The position numbers and the translations under genes are program-made. DNA of 64,000 nucleotides from DASVDE01 sp036381235. GTDB lineage: Bacteria > Actinomycetota > Thermoleophilia > Solirubrobacterales > 70-9. Each line of letters opens with the position of its first letter. Position 1 is the stretch's first letter. The notes below the pieces were generated by a model, which worked only from the letters and a program-made list of their open reading frames with translations, made no database searches and had not been told where the DNA came from. This document shows, in pieces, positions 63,500 through 64,000 of the stretch. Where the stretch lies: assembly GCA_036381235.1 (NCBI GenBank), contig DASVDE010000027.1, positions 1-64,000 on the forward strand, in the 5' to 3' direction.

Positions 63500-64000
63500 A
63501 CGAAGGGCCGCGGCCCCAGCCGCGGAGCATCACCCACAACACCCTCTTCCAGCTGGCAATGCAGCTGTTCGGGGCCACGGTCACCGCCGGGCTGACGATC
63601 TTCCTGGCTCGGGTCCTCGGCCCGGACCAGTTCGGAATCCTGGCTCTTGCCCTCAGCGTCGCCGGCTTGTTACTGCTCCCATCCGATTTCGGCGTGGCGC
63701 AATCGGCATCGCGCTTCGCGGCCGAGCATCGCGACAATCGCGAGGAAGTCGCAGAGGTGGTGGCCAGCGCGCTGCGCATCAAGCTCTATCTCGCATCGGC
63801 CATAACGATTGCCTTGATCCTGGCTGCCGGTCCGATCGCCTCCGCATATAACGAGCCCGAGCTGGTCTGGCCGATTCGCGCAATGGCGTTGACGCTGCTG
63901 GGCCAGAACATAATGGGGTTGTACGGGTCGGTGATGTCGGCGATTGGGCGCAGCGCGGAGGCCTTCCGCCTGACTGTCTTGAAGAGCATCGTCGAAGCGA
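63496..64000 (+). CDS. polysaccharide flippase (MATE/MOP superfamily, partial)
   Basis: The first 168 codons are present and the gene runs off the right edge. The sequence has an N-terminal basic stretch, then several membrane helices (TLFQLAMQLFGATVTAGLTIFLARVLGPDQFGILALALSVAGLLLLPSDFG in parts; IKLYLASAITIALILAAGP). The LGPDQFGILAL motif is the hallmark of Wzx-like oligosaccharide flippases. It would move lipid-linked repeat units across the membrane. Start GTG 63496 overlaps the previous stop as GTGA. Confidence 0.85.
   Translation, partial: MNEGPRPQPRSITHNTLFQLAMQLFGATVTAGLTIFLARVLGPDQFGILALALSVAGLLLLPSDFGVAQSASRFAAEHRDNREEVAEVVASALRIKLYLASAITIALILAAGPIASAYNEPELVWPIRAMALTLLGQNIMGLYGSVMSAIGRSAEAFRLTVLKSIVEA

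Overview
This window comes from a high-GC actinobacterium. Dense operons, frequent GTG/TTG starts, a secreted calcium-repeat protein, a class E-like sortase, an Rpf-like muralytic protein and a citramalate route to isoleucine suggest the class Thermoleophilia (Solirubrobacterales-like). That placement is inference. No rRNA, tRNA, CRISPR array or intact insertion sequence was seen.

Layout. 1-7228 (minus): a tightly packed branched-chain amino-acid operon, leuC-leuD-(Tam-like methyltransferase)-leuB-ilvE-cimA, running into a sugar aminotransferase cut by the window edge. 7315-8619: divergent XRE/cupin regulator and CAP-domain secreted protein. 8639-10392 (minus): leuA behind a 19-codon leader peptide with eight leucines, an attenuator-type leader. 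10414-14897: RTX-repeat protein, serA-serC, a DUF4389 membrane protein and a cupin. 14977-15438: a lower-GC orphan PD-(D/E)XK-like protein. 15489-26081: ilvC and ilvNB interleaved with six menaquinone genes (menE, menB, menA, menC, menD, menF). 26176-31189: a UDP-sulfoquinovose synthase-like enzyme divergent from two GT-C membrane glycosyltransferases and a GT2 fused to a membrane segment. 31186-38992: zinc-ribbon protein, type II NADH dehydrogenase, gatCAB, a GMC oxidase and small membrane proteins. 39078-44653 (minus): a CymR-like Rrf2 regulator, a thioredoxin-fold protein, cysK, cysE, pcrA, folD. 44722-48866: LuxR-type regulator, HDOD-LuxR fusion, gltX and nfo. 48955-50475: a small acquired-looking island (DnaC-like ATPase, acidic protein and a 147-bp multi-hairpin element). 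50494-60635: acyl-CoA dehydrogenase, Cys-rich protein, dnaE, Rpf-like protein, argG, 2-hydroxyglutarate-oxidase-like enzyme and sortase. 60656-64000: start of a surface-polysaccharide cluster (GT2, nucleotidyltransferase, epimerase, flippase).

How it fits together. Leucine, valine and isoleucine synthesis are nearly complete here; isoleucine is made through citramalate, and ilvD is outside the window. The Men enzymes supply the quinone pool used by the type II NADH dehydrogenase. GatCAB next to a bacterial GltX is consistent with indirect Gln-tRNA synthesis.

The most unusual signals are DNA-level: a palindromic repeat inserted in frame in a glycosyltransferase gene with a second copy near argG; a multi-branched inverted-repeat element at 50329-50475; perfect palindromes over the ndh and acyl-CoA dehydrogenase promoters; the leucine leader peptide; and gltX/nfo start codons that overlap on opposite strands.
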